Shown here: positions 1-9,600 of the stretch, piece by piece
Layout of the letters: the number at the start of each line of letters is the position of its first letter
Numbering within the stretch: position 1 is the stretch's first letter
Source of the DNA: a virus
Reading direction: 5' to 3' (one strand)
Length of the DNA: 25,130 bases
IMG/VR virus record: IMGVR_UViG_3300027973_000210
Coordinates: 1-25,130 of that record
Translations under genes and position numbers: made by a program
The notes under the pieces: model-generated
Told to the model about the DNA's origin: nothing
Seen by the model: the letters and a program-made list of their open reading frames with translations, nothing else
The model's database searches: none

Positions 1-3000
1 TAATTTGATTAATATTAGATCTTGGATCATTTAATGTTGAAAGCCTTCTATTAACATCTTGAACTAAAGCCGTATCACCAGATTGGGTAGCTGCTTGACG
101 AATTTGTTCTAAAATTGGTTTAAAGGCTGTTGCCGCCGCTCCTCCAACTGCCGCTATATTTTGCGGGTTATTACTTATTGTTGATGCGCCTTCATTAAGA
201 ATTTTTGATTGTGAACCAAGTGCGCCTTGAAGAGCAGTAACCTGTCCTCCTCCAAGAATTTGTCCAGCAAGGTCACTTCTAAATTTTGCTTGATCATTTG
301 CTGTTCCAAAATTTTCAAAAAGTCCAGAAGATTCAAGTTTAGAAATTGTTTGACTTAAAGCTTCTTGTCTTCTTAAGAACGTTTCACCGCTTGCCTTTCC
401 TGTTCCTAGATTGGCTCCACCTAAATAATTAATATCTTCGTTAATTCTACTAGAAGCTCCAGAATCAAAAGCTTCTGCAATAAGAGTCGCCCCACGTTCT
501 ACATTTTGTAAAAACGTAGCATTAAAATTTTCAACAAATTGATCAAGAACTTCTTTTTGTTTTACTAATGAATCGAAATTTATTCTCTCCCTCTCTTCCC
601 CCTCTTTTATAAAAGATTGAGTTTGAGCTTCAACTGAATCTTTAAAAGAATCTATAAAATTATCAAATTCTTCATTTAAAGATTCAACACCCTCTTCTCC
701 ATCTTGTTTTTTTGCTCTTTCTTGTAAAATTGGTTTTAAAGCTTGTTGTGCATTTATAAATTCTTTTAAGTTTGCTTCTTGATTTTGTGGAGTTGAATTG
801 TTTACATTTTTTGACGCATCTGTCACCCTCTTAATAGCATCAAATAATTTTGTTTGACTATTTTTTTGATCTCCAGACAGAATTCCTTCTAATCTTTTTG
901 TAAATTCAAAAACGTCACCTACATCTTTCCCTCTAGGCGCGGTGCTTTTTTCTGAAGCATAATCTATTGGTGTGCTAAATACTTTATTTGCTATATTTGT
1001 TTTATTCTTTTCTATAAGATTTTCTTTTGTAGATTTTCCCGGTATAAGCAATTTACTATTAACTTCTTCCAAAGAGGGAGTGGCTGTTTCAAAATATTTA
1101 GATATTCCAGTGAGAAAATCTTCTTGACCAGCTTTTAAAATTTGAGCAGCAACTGCTCTCTCTCTGTTTCCCGTATTAACCGCTTGAGAATCTCTTTGTA
1201 GTTCTCTTTGTTTAACTATATTTTGTTGTTCAAACGGGTTTATTGTTCTTTTTAAATTTTGAGCTGTTACAACATCTTGTGCTGAAGAAGCTAATCTATC
1301 TATACCTTCCGAACGTTGAACTTTTGCATTAAATCCAGTAGATCCAATTTCATCATTTAATTTTGTAAATTCAGATCTTAAACCTTTAGCAGTAATTTTT
1401 ATTATTTCGTATCCATTTTTAAAAGATTCTTGAATAGTCTCAAGAGCATATTTATATCTATTTATATCTGTTTGGAGATCTGGAATTTCCATCTTCTCAA
1501 GCTTCCTTATTTCAATTTGAACATTTACAATATCTCCAAACAATCTATCAACAGCATCTCTAGCGGGTGCAATAAATTTTTCATCTATAAGCGTTCCAAA
1601 TTTAAAAGCAGAAAGACCGGTCACTATGGCAGCAATGATAGCTCCACCTATTGCAACAGCTCCTCCAGCAGCAATTCCACCAACAGCAGTCCCAAGCCCA
1701 CCTGATGCAATACTTCCAGCAGTAGCAGCGACTCTACCAGCAGTAGATGCGGCTAATCGAGTTGCTAGTCCACTTAAACCAGCTTTTATCTTTCCATAAG
1801 GAATAAGTTTTAAGACAATCGCTCCATTTGCAATAATATTTGATATATCGCTAGCTTTGCTGGCAAACTTATCTGCCGCCTCATTCATCTTTGTAATAGC
1901 TTCATTTCTTGCAGTAACTTCATCATCTAATTTGTCAATAAGATCTTTATTAGCCTTTTCCTTTTTTCTCTTTTCAGCTTCTAAAGCCTTTACAGCTTTA
2001 TCTCTAGCATCTGTTTCGTTTTTTAAAGCCTCTTCGTCAAGAGCGTAAGCTCTCGCCATGCTTTCAATAGCAGGAATACCCACAAAATAATATGCAGTGC
2101 TTAAGGCTCCAATAGCTCCTGACATTTTTTCAAATCTTGAAGAAAGCTTTGTTGTTGCAGCCGTTGCTGCTTGTGCGGCGGCTGCTTGTGCCGTTGCCGC
2201 TTGTGCGGCGGCAGCTTGTGGAGATCCTCCAGCACTGCCAAGGACAAAATTAGGAACAAATCCTCTTGCTGCAAGATTGCTTCCGTAAGTTTTTGGATTT
2301 TTACCTTCACTTATTGCTCTTTTTATTCCATCCTTTACTCCATTTGGCTCGTCATATTCGTTTGCAACCGAAATACCTTGTTTATTAAAAGGTGATTTTA
2401 ATGAATTATCTTGATCGATATAGATTTTATCTCTTGGAACTCCTGCTGCCATTTCTCTTGAGATAGCATCATTAAGAGCGGCAAAGTTTGGTATGAAACC
2501 AGATGCTGCTCTTCTTCTTGCTCTTTTTGTTGGGGGATTATTAGCTTCCTCTTCTTCTTCTAAAACTCCTAACTTTTCTTTATAGTAACCCTTTTTATCA
2601 TTTAATATTTTTCTTGCATAACTTTCTATAGAAGATTCGCTTGTTGATACTTTAAAATCTCCCGACTTAACTTCTTTTGTAATACCGAATAATTTCTTTA
2701 AATCTGGTGAAACAGACAGAGCATCCCAATCTCCTCCTTCTGGTTTTTTCGTATCATTTCCATCAATTCCCAATCCTTGCGTAATTACAGCTTCAAAAGC
2801 TGCGCCAGCAGCACCTTGAACAGCGCCATAAGCTCCTTTATTACCTCCTTTTTGTGCAAGCCTTGTTGCTATGGTTTCTGGACTGATCTCTCCTTTCATC
2901 AGCGGATTTGAAAGTTTTTTCGAATAAGAAATTGCTGTAGAGATAATATTATTCATTGCTTCTTTTGAAATAGAAGCTTCTTCTTCTTTAGTTGTGCTTG

Positions 3001-5257
3001 AATTTGTTTGTGGTCCCGCTAATTGTGTTGGACTTAATATATATTTAATATTTTTAACATTCTGCCATTTATCTAAAGAACCTGATCCTAATTGTCTCTC
3101 TGATTCGTATGTCTTATTAAGATTAGGAATTAAAAAAGCATAGTCTCTAGCTTCTATTTCCAAAGGCTTTAGTGGAGAACCAACTCTATTTTCATCTTCT
3201 TCTTTTTTTAGAGCTTTTGTAGTAGCTTTTTTGTTTTTTGCTTCTTTTATTTGTTGTGCTGTATATGATACTTGTTTTCCATTAACATCTACTAATACGC
3301 TACCGTCCCGTAAGGCTAAGTTTTCGAAATTCTTTAAAGAATCATCTGGATAATCTTCTAAATTTTCGCGATTAAACTGTTTCTTAGTAGTCTGTGCAGG
3401 TCTCTTTTTTCTTGTGCCGAAAAAATTTGGCACAAACCCACTAGCATATAAAGGAATAACCGCAGAATCTCTTCTACCACCAAAGTTTGGAATTTCAACT
3501 TCCTGATTATTCATGATGAACTTTTGTCCACCAATTGTTCCTTGACCCATTTTTGCTTTAACAGAAGAAGAAGCTCCAAAGGATTTAGCCATTGCCTCTT
3601 CCTCTTTAAATCCAGCAGCAAATCTCTTCTTACCTCCTTTATTTGTAAATCCTCCACTTGGAGAGAATCCTCCAACTCCAGCTTTAGAGGCGGCAGTAGC
3701 AATACTATTAACCAAAGCCTGTTGTTGTGTTAATAAAGCATTTTGTTGTTTAATAGCATTAATAACCGCCTGTTCTTTTTGGGCTTGAGTTGCGCTTGAA
3801 CTTAAAAGAATTGCTCTTAAATTTGCATCTTGTTGAAGAAGGGCAACAATGCCTCCTTCGATGTTTTTAATTCTTTCTTGTTCTGATCCAATTTTAAACA
3901 AATCAGAAATGCCTTCCTTTGCAAACTTTGCAACAACTTGAAATAATTTAAAGAAGGCAGCAGAGACTAAAACTAATCCCGGTCCAGCAATAAAGGCTCC
4001 AACTCCTTTGAAAAATCCTTGAATTAATTTATTACCTTCTTCTGGATCAAAAACCTTATTTAAAATATCAAGTAATTTATTTGCCCCAGTTAATAGATTT
4101 TCAATAACAGGAGCAATAGAGAGTTCGCCTATTTTAGAACCAAGCTCAGTCAATCCTTGAACTAATTTATTTATTTGAGCAGCAAGAGTTTGATTTAATT
4201 GGGCATTTTTTTCAAAAGCCTCATTAGAAGCTTGACCAGCAGTTTGAGAGGCTCTAGCAAAAATTGAAGTTTCGCTAGATAAATCTTTTAAAGCAGCAGA
4301 AACAACGTTAATTTGATAGACACCACCAGCAAGTTCTTTAATGGCATTCGCTTGTGTTGGATCTGAAATCTTTGAAAGAGCATCAGATAATGCCTGTAAT
4401 TTTTGAACACCTGTTTGGCTTGATTCTATTTCAACGCCAAGAGCCTTAAGGTCTTCAATAACTGTTCCTCTCGAAAGTCTTGAGAAGATAGATTTAAAGG
4501 CGTTACCAATAACAGCACCACCTCTTGCCGTTGTCTGTTGAACAGATGTAACTAATCCAAGCAACTCATCAAAAGAAACTCCAGCATCTTCAGCCGTAGA
4601 TCCTGCTCTAGAAAATGCTTCAGCCAAATCTTTAGCAGACACAGCAAAAGCCGTATCAACTGCAATTAATTTATTAACTATTTGTTCCGCAGTAAGTCCA
4701 GCAGATGTGAAACCATTAATTGCTGCTGTCAAAGCGTTAACAGAACCTTCTGCATCTAATCCAGAAACTCTTGTAAGAATAAGGGAGGCATTTAATCTCT
4801 TTACAGTTTCTTCTGCTGACAAACCCTGTCTTGCTAATTCCGAAGCAGCATCCGCAACTGTAGAAAATGTTTGTCCAGTATTTTTTGCAACATCAAAAAT
4901 TGCATTTTTAAATTGACCCAATTGTTCAGTCGTTCCTCCTAAAATAGATCCAATTTCTGTTAATCTTTTTTCAACTTCTATAGTTGAAGAGACTAAGGCT
5001 TTAAAAGCAGTAGAAAGACCATTAATAATAGAAACAGCAGCACCGAAGGCAAACACACGCGCAGTCGCGGCATTGATTGATTTATCAAACTCAGAGGCTT
5101 GACCAGTAATCCTTCCTAAAGAATTATTAAAATTATTTACCGCTTTTGTTGGTAAATTAATATTACCAAAAGCAGATTGAACCTGTTTCCCAGCCGCATT
5201 TATACTTGCTGGATTAAAATTAAGATTAGCGGTAACCGTAACAGGAGCAGTAGCCAT
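1..5257 (-). CDS. Phage tail tape measure protein (partial, C-terminus beyond left edge)
   Basis: The minus-strand frame is open from the ATG at 5257-5255 to the window edge (1,752 codons, no stop seen). Residues about 60-330 read as a TP901-type tape measure core, rich in Ala/Gly/Ser helices (for example VEKRLTEIGSILGGTTEQL). This is followed by a hydrophobic stretch near 400-430, an Ala/Gln repeat at about 1013-1033 (DNA 2159-2221) and a Gly/Ala membrane-like segment near 1180-1210. Family knowledge: tape measure proteins set tail length and leave through the tube during DNA injection. Unusual here are four PNF motifs (residues 589-592, 607-612, 920-925, 999-1004) and, between them, a PD-(D/E)XK-like segment (E822, D843/D845, E862-x-K864). 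The gene follows two putative chaperone genes, as is normal for a tape measure. No Shine-Dalgarno is visible. The tape measure identity is secure; the inserted domains are inference. Confidence 0.93.
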   Translation of the reverse strand, partial: MATAPVTVTANLNFNPASINAAGKQVQSAFGNINLPTKAVNNFNNSLGRITGQASEFDKSINAATARVFAFGAAVSIINGLSTAFKALVSSTIEVEKRLTEIGSILGGTTEQLGQFKNAIFDVAKNTGQTFSTVADAASELARQGLSAEETVKRLNASLILTRVSGLDAEGSVNALTAAINGFTSAGLTAEQIVNKLIAVDTAFAVSAKDLAEAFSRAGSTAEDAGVSFDELLGLVTSVQQTTARGGAVIGNAFKSIFSRLSRGTVIEDLKALGVEIESSQTGVQKLQALSDALSKISDPTQANAIKELAGGVYQINVVSAALKDLSSETSIFARASQTAGQASNEAFEKNAQLNQTLAAQINKLVQGLTELGSKIGELSIAPVIENLLTGANKLLDILNKVFDPEEGNKLIQGFFKGVGAFIAGPGLVLVSAAFFKLFQVVAKFAKEGISDLFKIGSEQERIKNIEGGIVALLQQDANLRAILLSSSATQAQKEQAVINAIKQQNALLTQQQALVNSIATAASKAGVGGFSPSGGFTNKGGKKRFAAGFKEEEAMAKSFGASSSVKAKMGQGTIGGQKFIMNNQEVEIPNFGGRRDSAVIPLYASGFVPNFFGTRKKRPAQTTKKQFNRENLEDYPDDSLKNFENLALRDGSVLVDVNGKQVSYTAQQIKEAKNKKATTKALKKEEDENRVGSPLKPLEIEARDYAFLIPNLNKTYESERQLGSGSLDKWQNVKNIKYILSPTQLAGPQTNSSTTKEEEASISKEAMNNIISTAISYSKKLSNPLMKGEISPETIATRLAQKGGNKGAYGAVQGAAGAAFEAVITQGLGIDGNDTKKPEGGDWDALSVSPDLKKLFGITKEVKSGDFKVSTSESSIESYARKILNDKKGYYKEKLGVLEEEEEANNPPTKRARRRAASGFIPNFAALNDAISREMAAGVPRDKIYIDQDNSLKSPFNKQGISVANEYDEPNGVKDGIKRAISEGKNPKTYGSNLAARGFVPNFVLGSAGGSPQAAAAQAATAQAAAAQAATAATTKLSSRFEKMSGAIGALSTAYYFVGIPAIESMARAYALDEEALKNETDARDKAVKALEAEKRKKEKANKDLIDKLDDEVTARNEAITKMNEAADKFASKASDISNIIANGAIVLKLIPYGKIKAGLSGLATRLAASTAGRVAATAGSIASGGLGTAVGGIAAGGAVAIGGAIIAAIVTGLSAFKFGTLIDEKFIAPARDAVDRLFGDIVNVQIEIRKLEKMEIPDLQTDINRYKYALETIQESFKNGYEIIKITAKGLRSEFTKLNDEIGSTGFNAKVQRSEGIDRLASSAQDVVTAQNLKRTINPFEQQNIVKQRELQRDSQAVNTGNRERAVAAQILKAGQEDFLTGISKYFETATPSLEEVNSKLLIPGKSTKENLIEKNKTNIANKVFSTPIDYASEKSTAPRGKDVGDVFEFTKRLEGILSGDQKNSQTKLFDAIKRVTDASKNVNNSTPQNQEANLKEFINAQQALKPILQERAKKQDGEEGVESLNEEFDNFIDSFKDSVEAQTQSFIKEGEERERINFDSLVKQKEVLDQFVENFNATFLQNVERGATLIAEAFDSGASSRINEDINYLGGANLGTGKASGETFLRRQEALSQTISKLESSGLFENFGTANDQAKFRSDLAGQILGGGQVTALQGALGSQSKILNEGASTISNNPQNIAAVGGAAATAFKPILEQIRQAATQSGDTALVQDVNRRLSTLNDPRSNINQI

Positions 5258-5277
5258 ACACTACATTACACTTGATG

Positions 5278-6144
5278 CTATGTAATCTTATCTTCTGGTT
5301 TTATATTTTCTAAGCCTCCCGCTCTTTTTACCTTTTCTCTAATGTTAAAATCTTCATCATCTAATGATTTTGATTTTTTCTCCCCCTCTGACCACTCAAA
5401 AATCTTTATTGGATTATCTTTAATATCATTAGGCATTTTATAACTATTTTTCAATTTACTTATCAAAATATTGCCATAAACTAATAAGTTCTTTTGAAAG
5501 ATGGTAAGATCTAAACCTGTTTTGTTAAAAATATTTGAAATATCTTCGAAAATAATAAATAAATCAAAAAAGTCACTACTGAAAGCTGCCCTTAACAAAA
5601 TATCTCTATTATTTAAGAAAGAAAACTTCTCAAAGTATTTAATGAAACATTTATTTAAATCTTCTTCCGTTATTGGTTCTTTAAAATCTTTATCGTAAAA
5701 AAGAATATCAGAGTAAAAAATTGAAGTCATCTTTTTGGAAACATAAGCTTCCTTTGAAGCTAAAACAAAAGATCGTTTCTTAAAATTTAAGATTTTTAAT
5801 TCATTTTCATCTTCTTCGATTTGGTTTAATAAATTCTTTTTGATATGAATATCCTCAACCTTTGGTAAAAATCTATTTTTGCTCTTTACGGAAAATTCAA
5901 GACTTTTGATGGTTTCATCGTTTTCCTTAGTCCAAGATCCGCTTTCGTAAGCTACTTGTAAAAGCTCTTCTTCAGACTTTAATCCAATAATATCAGCTTG
6001 TTTTTCAAAACCTTCTTTATGCAGAGACTGCTTTAAAAAATCTAAAATCAAAGGATGTTTGAAATAATATTCAACACCCTGTTCTCTCAAAACAGAATAA
6101 CCTTGTATTATTTCAGCGAGAGCCGCCTGATGAAGATCTTTCAT
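5278..6144 (-). CDS. Putative tail assembly chaperone or tail-associated protein, second of a coupled pair
   Basis: A 288-residue, mostly helical, charged protein. Its ATG overlaps the TGA of the preceding gene by four bases (ATGA), implying translational coupling. It ends 20 nt before the tape measure start. The pair occupies the place where lambda G/GT-like tail chaperones sit between tail tube and tape measure. The N-terminal part (about 1-100) carries a Glu-rich pattern with GLKSEEELLQ, followed by long amphipathic segments; there is no signal peptide or membrane segment. I recognise no specific family, so the role is inferred from position only. It could equally be another tail morphogenesis factor. 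Confidence 0.55.
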   Translation of the reverse strand: MKDLHQAALAEIIQGYSVLREQGVEYYFKHPLILDFLKQSLHKEGFEKQADIIGLKSEEELLQVAYESGSWTKENDETIKSLEFSVKSKNRFLPKVEDIHIKKNLLNQIEEDENELKILNFKKRSFVLASKEAYVSKKMTSIFYSDILFYDKDFKEPITEEDLNKCFIKYFEKFSFLNNRDILLRAAFSSDFFDLFIIFEDISNIFNKTGLDLTIFQKNLLVYGNILISKLKNSYKMPNDIKDNPIKIFEWSEGEKKSKSLDDEDFNIREKVKRAGGLENIKPEDKIT

Positions 6145-6911
6145 TCATCCTTTAAATTTTCAATGAGTTCTTGGTTTTCGTTTTCTTCTTTTTCGAGAAA
6201 GTCTAATTGTTCCTTGACAGTCTTTTGATCTGAGCCAAGGCCATTATACCAAATAGCAAAAACCCTACCAATTGTAGAAGAAGCTGATTTAATTATCTCT
6301 GCCTTCTTTGCAACATCCAAGTCTTCTGAATCATATTCCTCATCAAGAATTTTTGAATAAAATACTTCTTTTTCCTTTAATGTCGCTCCTTCAAAGACTT
6401 CAAATTCTGCTATTTTTGATCCAATATTTTCTTTATAAAAAGAACAGAACAGTGCCAACCACTTAATTAATTTTTCTTGAGCCTTAACATCTGCTGTTTG
6501 GTTAAACATTGAAGAAAGATTTGTATTATATTCAACCAATGTTTTTTGAGATTTTGAAAGAAGTTTTTTGGCCTTATCTAATTTTTGCTTTTGCTCTTCT
6601 GTTAAATCTTCACTCTTAGAAGAAGAATAGAATTGAACAATTCTTTGTGCATCAAAGATATTTGTAATTTCATTTGTGATGTTCTCCTCTGTAGATTTAC
6701 CAAGTGCGCCACCAAGATCAGAAATCTTTTTCTGAACCATTGCCTTGGACAAAAATCCAGCATTTAAATATTCATTAAATTTAGATGCATAATAAAATTC
6801 TGCATTTTCAATCATTGAGTTATTGGGCTTTTTAAGAACAATTTCTGCCTTTTCCTTTTTCTTGGAATTTGGAACATTGAACGAAACAGTAAAAGTATAC
6901 AAATCTTTCAT
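6141..6911 (-). CDS. Putative tail assembly chaperone, first of a coupled pair
   Basis: A 256-residue protein with a short beta-like N-terminus (residues 1-30, TFTVSFNVPNSKKKEKAEIV) and then a long helical body with an acidic tail. It lies between the tail tube region and the tape measure gene, where phages encode the chaperone that coats the tape measure protein during tail assembly. The gene has a good promoter directly upstream (TTGATT, 16 nt, TATAAT) with only 7 nt from the -10 box to the ATG, so its mRNA may be leaderless. A lambda-type -1 frameshift into the next gene is not possible, because a TGA in the -1 frame directly precedes the next ATG. Function is assigned by position; sequence similarity was not recognised. 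Confidence 0.55.
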   Translation of the reverse strand: MKDLYTFTVSFNVPNSKKKEKAEIVLKKPNNSMIENAEFYYASKFNEYLNAGFLSKAMVQKKISDLGGALGKSTEENITNEITNIFDAQRIVQFYSSSKSEDLTEEQKQKLDKAKKLLSKSQKTLVEYNTNLSSMFNQTADVKAQEKLIKWLALFCSFYKENIGSKIAEFEVFEGATLKEKEVFYSKILDEEYDSEDLDVAKKAEIIKSASSTIGRVFAIWYNGLGSDQKTVKEQLDFLEKEENENQELIENLKDE

Positions 6912-6946
6912 ATATTATATTATATGGTTTTTATGATAAAAATCAA
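6909..6946 (-). promoter_or_regulatory. Promoter for the chaperone-tape measure genes
   Basis: Read on the minus strand: -35 TTGATT at 6946-6941, a 16-nt spacer, -10 TATAAT at 6924-6919, then 7 nt to the ATG at 6911. The -35 overlaps the stop codon of the upstream gene. The predicted start of transcription falls at or next to the ATG. Confidence 0.6.
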
Positions 6947-7431
6947 GCACCAGCTAAATAAAAACCATTAGAAGAAAGTATGTATAATCCTGTATTTCCT
7001 GCTAAAACAGTTGGTGAGCCTGTTTCAGTCTTTAATGTAAAAGATAAATTATTACTACCGCCATAATCTTCGAAAACCATAGCATCAACAAAAATATCAC
7101 CATTTTCTATTTGTAAATTATTAGCAATTAATGTTTCATTTATTTTATATGATAATCTATTACCATTTTGACCAGTTCTATAGAAAGAATGGAATTCAAG
7201 ATTAAATGGCTCATTCTTTAAATAACCACCAATTAAATTTCTATTCTGATCGAATATATAACCACTATATCCAGAAAAAGCAATAACAGTTTGAAATGGT
7301 TCATAGGTAGGAGCAACAAAAGAACCCGCTCTTCCAAACTTTAAACAAAATCCACTATTTGGAACTCTAATTGTTACACTAGCGTCTACAGAAAAGTTTT
7401 GATTATGATATCCAAAATATGCGCCTGTCAT
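6943..7431 (-). CDS. Hypothetical beta-rich virion or tail-associated protein
   Basis: A 162-residue protein starting at ATG 7431. A TTG further upstream is in frame, but it would place the start inside the terminator hairpin, so the ATG is preferred. The sequence alternates hydrophobic and polar residues with many Gly, Asn, Ser, Phe and Tyr, typical of a beta-sandwich structural protein. The end (ILSSNGFYLAGA) is hydrophobic and uncharged. It sits alone between a terminator and the promoter of the chaperone pair, so it is probably its own transcription unit; TATTAA lies 5 nt before the ATG. A minor tail, tube-decorating or host-binding protein is plausible, but I recognise no family. Confidence 0.7.
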   Translation of the reverse strand: MTGAYFGYHNQNFSVDASVTIRVPNSGFCLKFGRAGSFVAPTYEPFQTVIAFSGYSGYIFDQNRNLIGGYLKNEPFNLEFHSFYRTGQNGNRLSYKINETLIANNLQIENGDIFVDAMVFEDYGGSNNLSFTLKTETGSPTVLAGNTGLYILSSNGFYLAGA

Positions 7432-7448
7432 ATTAATTAATACACGAA

Positions 7449-7475
7449 AAAGGGGGCGCAATTTGCGCCCCCTTT
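7449..7475 (-). terminator. Rho-independent terminator after the tail tube gene
   Basis: A perfect 12-bp stem (AAAGGGGGCGCA with TGCGCCCCCTTT, 7449-7460 and 7464-7475) with a 3-nt loop. On the minus strand it is followed by more T residues. It lies 28 bp after the tail tube stop and stops read-through into the next gene. Confidence 0.85.
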
Positions 7476-7502
7476 AATTTATATTATCTATTGTCCTTTA
7501 TC

Positions 7503-8681
7503 TTATTTGGTATAAACAATTGGATTTGTAACGTTTCCGAGGCTAGTAGCACTTGGATAAGAACCGCTAATGAAGATGCCAGCAGTTTGAGTGTTGGCTC
7601 CACCGATTTGTGCAGAAAACTGTAAATCGACAGTTTCATTACCATCAAGATCTTGCGAGAAGTTTTGAGAATCAAGAATTGCATCCTTTAAGATGTAAAC
7701 AAGTCTGCTTGTAGTATTATCACATCTATCTTTGAGAGTAATTTTAATATCTCTCTTTTCTTGACCAGCGCAACCAGTTAAGAGGGCCGCAACAGAACCC
7801 TGTCTTTGGTTGGCGGTGATTGCGCTAATTGCAACTGTTGTTTCAATTGGGAAAGTTAATGCTCGCGCATAAGGAAGAGGAGATCCGAGTTCGTTAAGGA
7901 CTTCTCTAGCCAATGGAATAGAAACAGTAACAGACTGAGGGTGAAGAGTTGCGAGATCAACACCACCGATTCCAAGAGGAGTATTGGCGGCTAAATCGAT
8001 AATAATTTGACCATCACGAAGAACATCAACATTTGAATTACCCGTATTTGGAACAGGAAGTTTAAGCGTTCCAAGATCTGCCTTACCACCATTAGAGGGC
8101 TGAATTGATGGATTAGCGATACCAGAGTAAGCACCTGTATAGAATTCAACGTTACCACAGTCAAAGGAAACTGTCGCACTTGGAATTTCTCCAACAGAAA
8201 GATTAACCGTATATTCGGTAATGAAAGCATTACCAAAACCAACGACATCAATATCGCCAGAGTTTATCCAAGAATTAGAGTTAAAAGCGTCATTTCCTTC
8301 TGCAACCGTTGCGACAAAAATGTTTCTTTCCTTAAATCTGGAATCTTCCGTTAAGAAACCAGAAATTCCTTGAACGGTTGGAGTATTTCCAACAATAGAA
8401 TTTTTAACTTCGAAACCTAAGTGGGCTTCATTTTCTCCATCTGTTAAATAATAATCAAAAGAACAAGTTGGAGTAAGATCAGAATTAATCAAAGAACCGA
8501 TCCGCGCAAGCTGACCGAATTCTCTAATATCCTGTCTAGATCCAGCGATATCAACATCGAATGTGAAATTGTTAATTCTGTGAAGCTGAGTTGCTTCGAT
8601 GCCGCTGCTTGCATTAACTAAAACACCTGTTTTTGTAACGTAAACGGCTTTACTTGCTGAAAGTTTTCTTACACGGGCCAT
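7503..8681 (-). CDS. Major tail tube protein
   Basis: A 392-residue beta-rich protein with an N-terminus typical of tail tube subunits of large siphophages: an RxQDIREFGQ-like stretch near residue 52, then LTDGENEAHLGF near 80-91 and NIFVATVAEGNDAF near 119-132. The C-terminal half repeats a similar pattern (SRLVYILKDAILDSQNF and a final beta-rich section ending GNVTNPIVYTK). Family knowledge: the protein forms stacked rings that make the non-contractile tail tube, or the inner tube in contractile tails. No sheath gene lies next to it, favouring a siphovirus-type tail. The gene has its own candidate promoter and a strong terminator, fitting high, separate expression of an abundant virion protein. 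Confidence 0.82.
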   Translation of the reverse strand: MARVRKLSASKAVYVTKTGVLVNASSGIEATQLHRINNFTFDVDIAGSRQDIREFGQLARIGSLINSDLTPTCSFDYYLTDGENEAHLGFEVKNSIVGNTPTVQGISGFLTEDSRFKERNIFVATVAEGNDAFNSNSWINSGDIDVVGFGNAFITEYTVNLSVGEIPSATVSFDCGNVEFYTGAYSGIANPSIQPSNGGKADLGTLKLPVPNTGNSNVDVLRDGQIIIDLAANTPLGIGGVDLATLHPQSVTVSIPLAREVLNELGSPLPYARALTFPIETTVAISAITANQRQGSVAALLTGCAGQEKRDIKITLKDRCDNTTSRLVYILKDAILDSQNFSQDLDGNETVDLQFSAQIGGANTQTAGIFISGSYPSATSLGNVTNPIVYTK

Positions 8682-8738
8682 GATTAGAGGGTAGGTTATT
8701 AGTCTTTACAGTATATTCTATATGTTGGGAAAATTAAA
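8682..8738 (-). promoter_or_regulatory. Promoter for the tail tube gene
   Basis: On the minus strand there is a -10 box TATACT at 8715-8710, with a weak -35 (TTAATT) about 17 nt upstream. The leader would be about 22 nt and contains no Shine-Dalgarno motif before the ATG at 8681. Confidence 0.45.
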
Positions 8739-9600
8739 CGCGAGGGAATCTATAAGTCGAAATATCAAAATCAACCAAGCCAACCAAAACGTCTTTATCG
8801 TATTTATTTAAAATAACTGAACTATTTATTTTTGATGTATTTACACTTTCTATAAATGATTTAGATGAGTAATTTGACACATAAGTATTATACGAATATG
8901 GAAAACTCTTAACATCAAAAAATCTTCCATATGGAAAATTCTCAAAAGGAACTCTTGTTATACACTCTCTAGCTGTATCTGCTAATAAAGATAAGATATT
9001 ATCAAGAGTATAATTATCATAAGACATGACAATAACTTGAATCCGAGAAGTTGTTTTTTCTTCTCCTCCAAAAGAAAATTCATTATTTTCGTTATTAACG
9101 AATCTAACAAAACACGCTGGTAAAATATAAGTTTTTTCGTCTCTTTTATTTGTTTTTGAAAACAAGTTTGTGCTTGAAGTTTCAGCAGAATTGATAAAAT
9201 CGCTGGTTACAATAATACTCTCCTCATCATCTTCTGTGATATAGGTGTTTACTTCCTTTATTGTATTGTTGGCTGTAATTGTTAGTCCAGTGCCAGAAGC
9301 TTGTGGAAAAATGACTCTGCCATTATCGTAGTCAATATATACATTGTTAGCATTTCCAGAAACAAAAGATCCGTTTACAAAAATTCCAGAATTGGGAACA
9401 TCAACAGATTGATCAGCAACTAACTGTTTAAACTTTCCTTGATAAGCAACATAAGAAGAAGGAACATCAACAAATGAACTAACATATTGAAAGGAATTCG
9501 ATTCATTAGTGGCATAAGCCTTAAATTTAGAATCAATTAATTTGTGTTCAAGCCACAAATAAAAAGAAGAGGTTAATTCTGTTGCAAACTGAGCCTTCAT
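8734..9600 (-). CDS. Putative tail completion or tail terminator-like protein
   Basis: A 288-residue protein whose ATG overlaps the TGA of the upstream gene (ATGA). It lies between a neck protein and the tail tube, the usual place of the tail terminator or tail-completion protein that caps the tube and joins it to the head. The first 35 residues form a helix, followed by beta-rich sequence with VDVPNSGIFVNG and YIDYDNGRVIFP, a pattern seen in connector proteins that present a short folded insert. It is longer than lambda gpU (about 130 residues). No exact family was recognised; the role rests on order and general character. Confidence 0.6.
   Translation of the reverse strand: MKAQFATELTSSFYLWLEHKLIDSKFKAYATNESNSFQYVSSFVDVPSSYVAYQGKFKQLVADQSVDVPNSGIFVNGSFVSGNANNVYIDYDNGRVIFPQASGTGLTITANNTIKEVNTYITEDDEESIIVTSDFINSAETSSTNLFSKTNKRDEKTYILPACFVRFVNNENNEFSFGGEEKTTSRIQVIVMSYDNYTLDNILSLLADTARECITRVPFENFPYGRFFDVKSFPYSYNTYVSNYSSKSFIESVNTSKINSSVILNKYDKDVLVGLVDFDISTYRFPRV

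Noticed and set aside
6141-6175. Programmed -1 frameshift joining the two chaperone-like genes; AAATTTA in the right frame looks like a slippery site.
   Set aside because: The -1 frame meets a TGA three codons later, directly before the next ATG, so no fusion product can form.
7503-8681. Tail sheath protein for a contractile tail.
   Set aside because: The protein is shorter than usual sheaths and lacks a sheath-like pattern; only one tube-type gene is present beside the tape measure and chaperone region.
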